From NCBI GenBank assembly GCA_021767625.1, contig JAASTB010000017.1, positions 1 through 16,472 on the forward strand: a stretch of 16,472 nt of DNA, in the 5' to 3' direction. Positions 6,920 through 13,603 of this stretch are shown here, one piece after another (the stretch's first letter is position 1; every line of letters begins with the position of its first letter). The DNA comes from Wenzhouxiangella sp. GTDB lineage: Bacteria; Pseudomonadota; Gammaproteobacteria; Xanthomonadales; Wenzhouxiangellaceae. The position numbers and the translations under genes are program-made. Under the pieces are notes generated by a model, which had not been told where the DNA came from, ran no database searches, and saw nothing but the letters and a program-made list of their open reading frames with translations.

Positions 6920-9217
6920 TCAACCTTTGACCTCGTCGAGCAGGGTCAGGAATTCTTCCGGCCCCAGAAATCCGAACATCCGGTACTGGGGCAGCTCCTC
7001 GCCACCGATGAAGAACAGATAAGCAGGCGGTCCAATCAGCTCGAAGTGCCGGAGCATGGCCTGATGCTCGTCATTGTAGTCAGTGATATCGGCTTTGAGC
7101 AGCGTGAAATCGGCCATGCGGTCGGCAACAGCCGGGTCGGAAAAGGTGCGCTGCTCCATCCGCACACAATCCACGCACCAGTCGGCGTAGAAGTCCAGGA
7201 AGACAGGACGATCGGATTCCGCGATCGCCGCGCGAAGCTGGCTAAGCGTGTCGACCTTGTGAAATACTGGAGCTTCTATCGCTGCCGTGCCGCCAGGGCC
7301 ACCGGCATCGATGAGGTGATCGAGCGGGCGTATCCAGTCCCTTCCGCCCGAAAGCGCGCCAACGAACTGTGCGGTGCCCATAATCAGCAGCATCACGCCC
7401 AGAGCCTGCCGGATTTTACGCCAGCCGCCCAGATCGGGATCCAATTGCGTAAGCGCGCCCAGGTAGACCCCGCTGCCGATGCTAAGCGCGCCCCAAAGCA
7501 ACATAATCACTGCGCCCGGCACTACGCGCTGAAGCATCCAGATCGCCAGCGCGAGCAGTCCAACACCGAAAACCGATTTGACTGCATCCATCCAGCCCCC
7601 AGCACGTGGCAGCCAATGGCCCAGACCTACGCCGATAGCCAGCAACGGTAAGCCCATGCCAATGCTCAGTGCAAACAGCACGCCGCCGCCCAGCGCGGCG
7701 TCTCCAGTCTGAGATATAAAAATCAGGATTCCGATCAGTGGGGCGGTTACGCAGGGACCTACGATCAGCGCCGACAGGAAGCCCATGATGCCCGCACCGA
7801 TGAAGTTGCCGCCGGACTGGCGACTACTAATCTGGCTCAGGCGCGACTGCCACGAGGTGGGCATCTGCAGATTGTAGAAGCCAAACATGGCCATAGCCAG
7901 CACAACGAAAATTGCGGCGAAGGAGCCGATCACCCAGGGATTCTGGAAAACCGCCTGCAGGTTGTAACCGGCCAGCGCCGCGATCACACCCACAGCTGTA
8001 TAGGTCAGCGACATGGCGAGAACGAAAATGAACGAGAGACCGAATGCACGGCCACGCGTGATCTCGCCGCCCTCGCCGGCAATGATGCCCGAAAGAATCG
8101 GAATCATGGGAAACACGCATGGCGTAAAAGCCAGCCCGATCCCCAGCAACACGAACAGGCCCATAGCCAGCGGCAAGGGTTGTTGCTCGATAAATCGAGC
8201 GAGCCCATCCGGCTTGCCAGCCGGTGGAACGGTCTTGGCCATGTCCGGGTGTGACCGTTCTGGTTCGACGCGTGAGCCCGCTGCTTCCATTGACGCCGTC
8301 GCGGTTCCGCCGGGCACGGCCGGCAGGCTCACGACCAAGTTGCGCTCCATCGGTGGATAGCAGATGCCATCTTCGAGGCAGCCCTGAAACTCCGCGACCA
8401 GGGTGATCTCTTGAGGACGACCGTCATCGTGACGCTGCAGGCTCAACGGGAACTCGACCTCGCCGAAGAACACGCGGGTCCGGCCGAAGTACTCGTCGGT
8501 CTTTTCCTCTCCGGGGGGCAAGTCGAATCCGGCGACGAGCATATCGTCCGTTTCGATCCGAAAATCGAATGATTCGCGATAGAGATAATAGCCCGAACGC
8601 GCAGTCGCGCGCACCAAGATGGACGAGGGGCCGCCGGCAATCGCCTCGACCTGGAAAGCTTCCACGGCCGGAAGGGCTTCTTCGCGCTGGTGTCCCAGCA
8701 GCTCGCTCAGGGCGTTGCCCTCGGGTGCGCTCACGCCCAGTATGTTCTCGCCGTTAGGCCGCCCTTCGCGTTCGACATCGGTGGCAGCCACCTTCACTCG
8801 AACCGTCTTGCGATGAGGTGGGTAACACACGCCCAGGTCGGCGCAGCCCTGGAAGTCAACGCGCGAGATAACCCAACCGCTATCGGGAATCGTCTCCAAC
8901 GGCACTCGCACGGTCACCGATTCGCGGAAGGTTTCGGTCTGGCCAAAGAACTCGTCGACCGTTTCTTTGCCCGGTGGAATTACGGGCTGGCCCAAGATCA
9001 TGCTTTCGTCGGCCGAATCAACCGAGAATGCGTGGCGGTAGAGATAATAGCCGTCGGCGATCTCCCAGTGCAGCACCAGATCGCGGCCCTCGGCGCTCGC
9101 TTCGAGAACAAAGGCCTCCTCGAGCGGCAATAAATCTCCGGGGTTGATCTGGGACAGGACAACAGCGGGCCACAGGCAGGCGGCTAGCGCGATAATGCGC
9201 GTGAGTCGTAACGTCAT
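6920..9217 (-). CDS. dsbD: Thiol:disulfide interchange protein DsbD with two tandem alpha domains
   Basis: 765 residues, against about 570 for E. coli DsbD. A signal peptide (about 1-22) is followed by two similar periplasmic alpha domains. Each has GYYLYR, an FFG/YFG-R/Q-T block, an FQGC cysteine and a second cysteine in CYPP: C125/C131 in the first copy, C280/C286 in the second. A linker leads to the membrane domain (about 345-625) with the redox pair C367 (FTPCVFP) and C489 (VGPCVTAPL). The C-terminal thioredoxin-like gamma domain has CVDC at 681-684 (FYADWCVDC). Electrons flow from cytoplasmic thioredoxin through the membrane pair to gamma and alpha, then to periplasmic substrates such as DsbC, cytochrome maturation proteins or metal-stressed thiols. 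All catalytic cysteines are present. The ribosome-binding site is weak (GGGGC). It lies 224 nt upstream of the ZIP gene on the same strand. Confidence 0.95.
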   Translation of the reverse strand: MTLRLTRIIALAACLWPAVVLSQINPGDLLPLEEAFVLEASAEGRDLVLHWEIADGYYLYRHAFSVDSADESMILGQPVIPPGKETVDEFFGQTETFRESVTVRVPLETIPDSGWVISRVDFQGCADLGVCYPPHRKTVRVKVAATDVEREGRPNGENILGVSAPEGNALSELLGHQREEALPAVEAFQVEAIAGGPSSILVRATARSGYYLYRESFDFRIETDDMLVAGFDLPPGEEKTDEYFGRTRVFFGEVEFPLSLQRHDDGRPQEITLVAEFQGCLEDGICYPPMERNLVVSLPAVPGGTATASMEAAGSRVEPERSHPDMAKTVPPAGKPDGLARFIEQQPLPLAMGLFVLLGIGLAFTPCVFPMIPILSGIIAGEGGEITRGRAFGLSFIFVLAMSLTYTAVGVIAALAGYNLQAVFQNPWVIGSFAAIFVVLAMAMFGFYNLQMPTSWQSRLSQISSRQSGGNFIGAGIMGFLSALIVGPCVTAPLIGILIFISQTGDAALGGGVLFALSIGMGLPLLAIGVGLGHWLPRAGGWMDAVKSVFGVGLLALAIWMLQRVVPGAVIMLLWGALSIGSGVYLGALTQLDPDLGGWRKIRQALGVMLLIMGTAQFVGALSGGRDWIRPLDHLIDAGGPGGTAAIEAPVFHKVDTLSQLRAAIAESDRPVFLDFYADWCVDCVRMEQRTFSDPAVADRMADFTLLKADITDYNDEHQAMLRHFELIGPPAYLFFIGGEELPQYRMFGFLGPEEFLTLLDEVKG

Positions 9218-9511
9218 TGAATTCGGCCCCGAAGCCTTCGAGTGTATTTTTCCCGACTGCCCGTGGCCGGCACAATCAGCCGTGCGGACAGATCTTCTGA
9301 GTTTTGCGACACCTGAACCGGCTTGGGGTCGATCCAGTACGCCCTGGCGGAGTTGATAGTCAGTCGAATCGCGATTTCTGCTTCAACAGTCGTTGCAAGT
9401 GCGCCGTGGATCCCCGGTTTCCTTATGCAACCACTCTAAAGGAGTAAGAGCCATCGATCCTTCTAGCCTACTCCGAGGCTGGCAAAGAATGTACGTCAAT
9501 TCTAGAGCTGG

Positions 9512-10375
9512 TCATAACCGGTTCAGTGGAATTTTCAGGTACGACACCCCGTTGTCTTCCGGATCAGGTGGATGGCCTGCACGGATATTGATCTGGATCG
9601 CCGGCAGGATCAGCCTTGGCATGCCGAGCCCCGCATCTCGTTTGGTACGCATCGCCACGAATTCGTCCTCGCTACGGCCACCGCCGACATGGATATTGAA
9701 ATTCTTCTGCTCGCCTACCGTGGTTTCAAAGCGCACCTCGCGGCCGCCCGGCCCATAGTCATGACATACAAACATCCGCGTTACGTCGGGCAGCTCGAAC
9801 AGCCGGCGCGTGGATTGCCACAGCAGGCGGGCATCGCCGCCGGGAAAGTCACAGCGGGCGGTGCCGGCATCAGGCATGAACAGCGAATCACCGACAAAAA
9901 CTGCGTCGCCGACAAGGTAGCTCACGCTATCAGGGGTGTGTCCGGGCGTGGGGATAACGCGAGTCTTCATAGTGCCGATGTCGAATGTCTCGCCGGCGTC
10001 AAACAGCCGGTCGAATTGCGAGCCGTCGGTGGGCAATGCGGCGCCAAGGTTCAGTTCGTCTCGGAACTTGGCTTGTACCTTGGCGATGCCAGAACCGATT
10101 CCGATCAATCCGCCCAGGCGCTTTTGGAGATAGGGAGCCGCGGTGACGTGGTCCGCATGGGCGTGTGTTTCGAGGATCCAGAGCACGTCGAGCTTCCGTG
10201 CGCTCACGAAGGCAGCGATTTGGTCGGCCGATTCAGTGTTGGTGCTTGCTGCCGCAGGGTCGTAGTCCAAGACCGGGTCGATGATCGCAGCAGCACGCCC
10301 GTCAGGCTCGTGGACAACGTAGCTGAACGTGCCGGTGTCGGCGTGGTGGAATACCTCGACTTCTGGTTTCAGCAT
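9512..10375 (-). CDS. MBL-fold metallo-hydrolase, ETHE1/Blh persulfide-dioxygenase-like
   Basis: 287 residues from ATG 10375, with GGAGA (10385-10381) 5 nt away. Metal-binding motifs of the metallo-beta-lactamase fold are present: HAHADH (H71, H73, D75, H76), H146 in PTPGHTPDS, D163 in VGDSLF and H205 in CHDYGPGG. The motifs TARCDFPGGDA and CHDYGPG are those of the ETHE1/Blh branch, mononuclear-iron enzymes that oxidise glutathione persulfide to sulfite; the long C-terminus ending DNGVSYLKIPLN is typical of the bacterial Blh-like group. There is no fused rhodanese. It diverges from an ArsR-family gene as blh diverges from or neighbours bigR, so it is probably controlled by that regulator. Sulfur chemistry is inferred from the family; other substrates are possible. 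Confidence 0.85.
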   Translation of the reverse strand: MLKPEVEVFHHADTGTFSYVVHEPDGRAAAIIDPVLDYDPAAASTNTESADQIAAFVSARKLDVLWILETHAHADHVTAAPYLQKRLGGLIGIGSGIAKVQAKFRDELNLGAALPTDGSQFDRLFDAGETFDIGTMKTRVIPTPGHTPDSVSYLVGDAVFVGDSLFMPDAGTARCDFPGGDARLLWQSTRRLFELPDVTRMFVCHDYGPGGREVRFETTVGEQKNFNIHVGGGRSEDEFVAMRTKRDAGLGMPRLILPAIQINIRAGHPPDPEDNGVSYLKIPLNRL

Positions 10376-10496
10376 GTAAATCTCCGACAGCTCATTGCAT
10401 CAACACCCATAAATGACGGCGCCGCACTCGATTCAGGCCAAGAACTGCCTCCCTTTTCCCGGCTATTTCGAGGATCGCAGCATCCAGTCCTTTATG

Positions 10497-10525
10497 TTGA
10501 GGACGGCCTTTATTTGTATTATAGT
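10497..10525 (+). promoter_or_regulatory. Promoter of arsR-like gene, predicted leaderless start
   Basis: TTGAGG (10497-10502), a 17-nt spacer and TATAGT (10520-10525, 5 of 6). Seven bases past the -10 is 10532, the A of the arsR ATG, and no Shine-Dalgarno sequence precedes that ATG, so the mRNA may begin at its start codon. Confidence 0.5.
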
Positions 10526-10546
10526 GCAACTATGCAAGTGGTGCAA
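10518..10546 (-). promoter_or_regulatory. Divergent promoter of the MBL hydrolase gene, overlapping the arsR promoter
   Basis: On the minus strand, TTGCAC (10546-10541), a 17-nt spacer and a perfect TATAAT (10523-10518). Its -10 overlaps the opposite -10, and its -35 lies within the first codons of arsR. Three TGCAA direct repeats on the plus strand (10525, 10533, 10542; spacing 8 and 9) lie across both promoters and may be ArsR contact sites. The leader to the MBL start is about 135 nt. Confidence 0.55.
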
Positions 10547-10930
10547 ATTGAACCTTCCACCCTCTTCCAGGCCCTGGCCGACGACACCCGGCTGCGCGTT
10601 ATCCGTCTGCTGGCGACAGCGGACGAAGAAGCCTGTTTGTGTGAACTGGTCGACAGCCTCCAGGAACCGGCCTACAAGCTCTCACGCCATCTGAAAATCT
10701 TGCGCCTAGCAGGCCTGTTGTCCGCGCACAAGGACGGGCGCTGGGTCTATCACCGCCTAGTTAAAGAGCCTGCCCATCTGGACAAGCTAACGGCTTCGGT
10801 GAATGCGTTGCCAGATCCCGATGAGCAGTTCAGAAGAGACCTAATGCGCTTCGTGCAACGCATGCGTCTGCGTAAAGACGGGCGTTGCCGCGTTGGCACC
10901 CAACCCGAAGGCCTGGAAACGGAAGCTTGA
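10532..10930 (+). CDS. ArsR/SmtB-family metal- or thiol-responsive repressor
   Basis: 132 residues from ATG 10532; the open frame upstream of it is only the antisense of the hydrolase gene. A winged-helix core is clear: LFQALADDTRLRVIRLLA (11-28), recognition helix AYKLSRHLKILRLAGLL (47-63) and wing HKDGRWVYHRL. A CLC pair (C35, C37) lies at the start of the alpha3 region, as in E. coli-type ArsR sensors of As(III)/Sb(III), and a third cysteine, C119 (KDGRCRVG), sits near the C-terminus. A thiol-based sensor is likely: arsenite or a soft metal, or, given the adjacent persulfide-type hydrolase, sulfane sulfur as in BigR. It probably represses the overlapping divergent promoters. The next gene starts within its stop codon. 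Confidence 0.85.
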   Translation: MQVVQIEPSTLFQALADDTRLRVIRLLATADEEACLCELVDSLQEPAYKLSRHLKILRLAGLLSAHKDGRWVYHRLVKEPAHLDKLTASVNALPDPDEQFRRDLMRFVQRMRLRKDGRCRVGTQPEGLETEA

Positions 10931-11133
10931 TGATGACATGCCCGAGTTGCACCGGATCGGAAATCGAGCGGACCACACTGCTACCCCGCATGAGCCACTC
11001 CGAAGGTCGTGAGCTCGGCGCAACAGCCGCTATAGCCGGGGCGATCGGCTTTTGCGCTGGCACGCTCAAGAACGTGTCACCACCCCGGTTCGAGCAGCAG
11101 TCCGAAACCAAGTCACTTGATTCCGAAACCTAA
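10930..11133 (+). CDS. Small CPSC-containing membrane-like protein (67 aa), unrecognised
   Basis: ATG 10930 overlaps the arsR stop (TGATG), with GGAAG just upstream, so it is translationally coupled. The N-terminus MMTCPSC carries one CxxC knuckle, without a second pair for a full zinc ribbon. Residues about 29-46 (LGATAAIAGAIGFCAGTL) form a Gly/Ala-rich hydrophobic segment that could be a single membrane helix, with one more cysteine (C42). The tail is polar. Its position between a metal-type regulator and a cation exporter suggests metal binding or sensing at the membrane; this is inference. An earlier in-frame ATG at 10885 lies wholly inside arsR and is not preferred. Confidence 0.55.
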   Translation: MMTCPSCTGSEIERTTLLPRMSHSEGRELGATAAIAGAIGFCAGTLKNVSPPRFEQQSETKSLDSET

Positions 11134-11163
11134 TCAATCCACTGAACCTGGCCAAAGAACATC

Positions 11164-12057
11164 ATGACCGAATCCCATAAGGACGCCCACGGCGTTGATT
11201 CAGCAGACGCTGCAGACACTGTTCAGGTCCGAACCGGGGCTAACAACAAGCGGGTCAGCACCTATTCCGTTCCGAAGATGGATTGTCCCTCAGAGGAGCG
11301 AATGATCCGTCTCGCCCTTGACGGGTTCAATCAGATCGAGACGCTGTCTTTCGATTTGTCGGAACGCTGTTTAGCGGTCGTCCATGAAGGCGAAGTGGAA
11401 CCGATCACTGCCAAGCTGGCCAGCTTGGGGCTGGGCGCCTCGCTTCAGAATACCGTCGCTGCGGATCCCAAGACCATCGAGGCCACCGAGTCGTCGGCGC
11501 GCGCTGCAGAACAGGAATCCGGCACCTTGCGTTGGTTGCTCGGCATCAACGCAATTCTATTCGTGGTGGAAATGACTGCCGGCCTAATCGCCCAATCCAC
11601 TGGCCTCATTGGCGAATCCCTGGACAATTTTGCCGATGCGGCGGTGTATGGACTTGCGCTCTTTGCGGTTGGGCACAGCGCGATGATGCAGCTACGGGCA
11701 GCGCGTTTGGCCGGCATACTCCAACTGATCTTGGCTTTGGGCGTCCTCGCCGAAGTGGCAAGACGCTTTGTATTCGGAAGTGAGCCCGAATCACTGGTGA
11801 TGATGGCAATCGCGTTCGTCGCGCTGATTGCCAATACAATTTGCCTGCTAATGATATTCAAGCATCGAAAAGGACCAGCGCATATGAAAGCAAGCTGGAT
11901 ATTTTCGGCCAATGACGTGGTGATCAATTTGGGCGTGATATCAGCCGGCGCCCTCGTTGCGTGGACCGGCTCGAACTATCCAGACCTTGTTATTGGATCC
12001 ATCGCGGGCGTCATTGTGCTCAACGGCGCTAGGCGCATACTTGCGATAAGGAGCTAG
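11164..12057 (+). CDS. CDF-family cation efflux protein with N-terminal HMA-like domain
   Basis: 297 residues. Residues about 31-100 form a ferredoxin-like HMA domain in which the usual CxxC is reduced to a single cysteine (VPKMDCPSEERMIRLAL, C41), a version common in this CDF branch. Six hydrophobic segments follow. TM2 holds the paired aspartates of the transport site (GESLDNFADAAVYG; D154, D158). TM5 holds SANDVVINLGVIS (D251, preceded by Asn); the His found at the matching site in YiiP is absent and is Phe here. There is no long cytoplasmic C-terminal domain. It would export Zn, Co, Cd or Ni from cytoplasm to periplasm by proton antiport. lspA follows after 3 nt, an order known from ISPpu12-type metal cargo. 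The ribosome-binding site is weak (AAAGAA). Confidence 0.88.
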   Translation: MTESHKDAHGVDSADAADTVQVRTGANNKRVSTYSVPKMDCPSEERMIRLALDGFNQIETLSFDLSERCLAVVHEGEVEPITAKLASLGLGASLQNTVAADPKTIEATESSARAAEQESGTLRWLLGINAILFVVEMTAGLIAQSTGLIGESLDNFADAAVYGLALFAVGHSAMMQLRAARLAGILQLILALGVLAEVARRFVFGSEPESLVMMAIAFVALIANTICLLMIFKHRKGPAHMKASWIFSANDVVINLGVISAGALVAWTGSNYPDLVIGSIAGVIVLNGARRILAIRS

Positions 12058-12060
12058 TTC

Positions 12061-12582
12061 ATGTTCAGCCACGACACGAAGTTTTCCCCGTTTATCGCCT
12101 TCTTGATATCAGCCGTAGTGGCATCATTCGACCAAGCTGTTAAATGGATGGTGCAACAGTCAATGACTTATGGCGAATCCATCCTAGTGACCCCGTTTTT
12201 TGGCTGGTTGCACACATGGAACACTGGCGCAGCATTCGGCCTTCTCGCGAACGCTGGAGGCTGGCAGCGCTACTTCCTGTCCGCTGTCGCAATTGCTGTC
12301 TCAATCATCCTGACCAGACTGATTTACGACACCCGATCCAGAGGAGAAAGCATCGCCTACAGTCTTGTTCTTGGGGGCGCGGCCAGCAATGTAGTCGACC
12401 GAATCTTCCGCGGCCATGTTATCGATTATCTTGATTTCTTTTGGCGATCCTGGCATTGGCCAGCCTTCAATCTTGCCGATGTCGCGATCGTGTGCGGTGT
12501 ACTATCTATCATTTCGTTGGGCTTACTGCGCGGGACAACACACGGGGCGTCGAAGCCAGTGGAACGAATTGATACTGAATAA
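12061..12582 (+). CDS. lspA: Prolipoprotein signal peptidase (LspA), accessory copy in metal cluster
   Basis: 173 residues with AAGGAG at 12048-12053, 7 nt before ATG. Four membrane segments and the family blocks are present: FDQAVKW (23-29), WNTGAAFG (53-60), GGAASNVVDRIFRGHVIDYLDF (about 105-126) and WPAFNLADVAI (133-143). The catalytic aspartates should be D122 and D140. LspA cleaves the signal peptide of diacylglyceryl prolipoproteins in the inner membrane. A housekeeping lspA normally lies beside ileS; this copy directly follows a CDF exporter, as in ISPpu12-like elements and pbr-type lead-resistance operons, so it is an accessory gene whose substrate may be a metal-binding lipoprotein. 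Confidence 0.93.
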   Translation: MFSHDTKFSPFIAFLISAVVASFDQAVKWMVQQSMTYGESILVTPFFGWLHTWNTGAAFGLLANAGGWQRYFLSAVAIAVSIILTRLIYDTRSRGESIAYSLVLGGAASNVVDRIFRGHVIDYLDFFWRSWHWPAFNLADVAIVCGVLSIISLGLLRGTTHGASKPVERIDTE

Positions 12583-12665
12583 GGCGCCCCACTATTGCCA
12601 GGTTTCCCACCATTTGAGCGGATGCGGCAACGAGAACAGAATTTGAACATTTCCCCTGACCCCAC

Positions 12666-12809
12666 CCCGCACTTCGGGCAAGCCATATCCGTGCCGAAGT
12701 GGCGAACGTGGACGGTCACGCTGGTGCCCGGCAGGTCGGCATTCACCTCGGATACATCCCAGGACGCCTGAATGCCGAGAATCTGGCGCTAGAGCTCGCA
12801 GTCGCGCAT
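12666..12809 (-). pseudogene. 5' remnant of an ISL3-family transposase with premature stop
   Basis: Reading from ATG 12809 on the minus strand gives MRDCEL, a stop (TAG, 12791-12789), then RQILGIQASWDVSEV, VTVHV and CPKCG. Apart from the stop, where the family normally has Tyr, this is the N-terminus of ISL3-family transposases, whose first domain ends in a CPxCG zinc knuckle. After codon 48 the similarity ends: the expected second cysteine/histidine half and the catalytic DDE domain are absent, and the frame runs on antisense into lspA. So it is a dead fragment with a nonsense mutation and a 3' truncation. It points toward the CDF-lspA pair, consistent with an ISPpu12-like origin of that cargo. 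Confidence 0.75.
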
Positions 12810-12859
12810 GAAACTGGGCTCGAATCGGAGCCAGCCGGTAGCCTATCCGAACCGGTCAG

Positions 12860-12882
12860 CCCACACGAAGTCGGGAAGAGCC
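12860..12882 (-). mobile_element. Probable terminal inverted repeat of the degenerate ISL3-type element
   Basis: On the minus strand the sequence begins GGCTCTTCCCGACTTCGTG and ends GTGGG. ISL3 elements commonly start GGCTCTTC or GGxTCTTC, and the distance of about 50 nt to the transposase ATG is typical. The matching end on the far side of the cargo was not found by eye, so the element is decayed or truncated. Confidence 0.45.
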
Positions 12883-13079
12883 AAGAATACAGCAGGCACT
12901 CTCCGGGCAACCCCTTTTAGGGCACATGCAACTATTCTGGAGCGAGTGAGGTCTATTGTTTGGTATTCATAGTAGCAAGAGCGAAAACCGGTCTGAGCTG
13001 GCCCCATTGAGGCGCCCAGCCGGCAGACGCTCGCGGCTTGGCACTTTTCATTCGAATTGGATTCTGATAAGCTCGAATC

Positions 13080-13493
13080 ATGCATGTTGCGTTCACCATA
13101 TTGCTCCGCTACGCGCTAGTCATCGCTCTGGTGGCCGGTAGCGTTGCGCCATGGGCATCAGATATGACGCATGGATCCGCCAGCAGCATGCCCTCTCCAG
13201 TTGCCTCAGTTGTAACCGATTCGTCCGAAGAAACTGCTTCGGATGTTTGCCACAACCCGCTTGATGCAGCGTCCGACGACAACAGCTCAAGCATGAATCA
13301 CCGCAATTGCTGTGTGGAAGATCAGGAATGCCAACACGACGACTGCGATTGCGCATGTCCAGCTCTGACGCTTGTTGTGCCCACTCGCCTGTCGGCATCC
13401 CGACACCTGCCGGCTGATGCAGCGACAACCAGCATCGATTCCCGCGCGCCTCGCAATACCATCGATACCCCCCTGCGCCCTCCCCAGGCGTAA
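13080..13493 (+). CDS. Small exported Cys/His-rich metal-binding-like protein (CopL-like)
   Basis: 137 residues. A cleavable signal peptide is evident (about 1-26, AFTILLRYALVIALVAGSVAPWA). The mature part is polar with a metal-ligand cluster at 57-93: C57/H58, H74, C77, C78, C84, H86, C89, C91 and C93 (HDDCDCACPAL). Proteins like this, loosely grouped as CopL-type, precede copper or RND efflux genes and are thought to bind Cu or related ions in the periplasm. It lies about 110 nt upstream of the outer-membrane factor on the same strand. No Shine-Dalgarno sequence is visible before ATG 13080. The assignment rests on composition, signal peptide and location rather than a diagnostic motif. Confidence 0.7.
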   Translation: MHVAFTILLRYALVIALVAGSVAPWASDMTHGSASSMPSPVASVVTDSSEETASDVCHNPLDAASDDNSSSMNHRNCCVEDQECQHDDCDCACPALTLVVPTRLSASRHLPADAATTSIDSRAPRNTIDTPLRPPQA

Positions 13494-13519
13494 TCTCTTC
13501 GAGTTTTTCACGGCGGTTT

Positions 13520-13546
13520 ATTCCTGCCTCAGTGACCGGCAGGAAT
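13520..13546. terminator. Perfect 9-bp hairpin between the CopL-like gene and the efflux operon
   Basis: ATTCCTGCC (13520-13528) pairs perfectly with GGCAGGAAT (13538-13546) around a 9-nt loop. No T run follows, so it is not a classical intrinsic terminator. It may be an attenuator, an mRNA-stability stem or a regulator site controlling read-through into the cus genes. Confidence 0.35.
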
Positions 13547-13603
13547 CGCTGATCGCCAGCTAATTCCTTACCACGCTCCATACAACCCGAAGAGAGGTTC
13601 ACC

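Larger units (their letters stand above)
12583..13079. other. 497-nt stretch with no intact gene: ISL3 transposase remnant and unassigned flanks
   Basis: Between lspA and the CopL-like gene the only recognisable content is the transposase fragment (12666-12809) and its terminal-repeat-like sequence (12860-12882). Bases 12583-12665 and 12883-13079 show no gene I can support. Upstream of the CopL-like gene, ATTCGA (13050-13055) and TCGAAT (13073-13078) form a loose dyad, but I see no convincing promoter hexamers. Confidence 0.6.

Noticed and set aside
6785..7651. 288-codon plus-strand frame
   Set aside because: Almost entirely antisense to the DsbD thioredoxin and membrane domains; composition is that of a shadow frame.
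9214..9440. Minus-strand open frame whose stop overlaps the DsbD start (ATGA)
   Set aside because: No ATG start or plausible upstream gene is visible, only a short GTG-initiated version, and the sequence matches no family I know; possible gene remnant but unsupported.
9431..9445. MerR-type operator suggested by ACTC...GAGT near 9433-9445
   Set aside because: Arms are only 4 bp and no MerR gene or well-spaced promoter is present.
9572..10531. Long N-terminal extension of the ArsR-like protein
   Set aside because: This part is antisense to the MBL hydrolase; ArsR homology begins a few residues after ATG 10532 and the promoter lies just before it.
12843..13085. 80-codon minus-strand frame between the IS remnant and the CopL-like gene
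   Set aside because: No domain or ribosome-binding site, and it spans the probable IS end.
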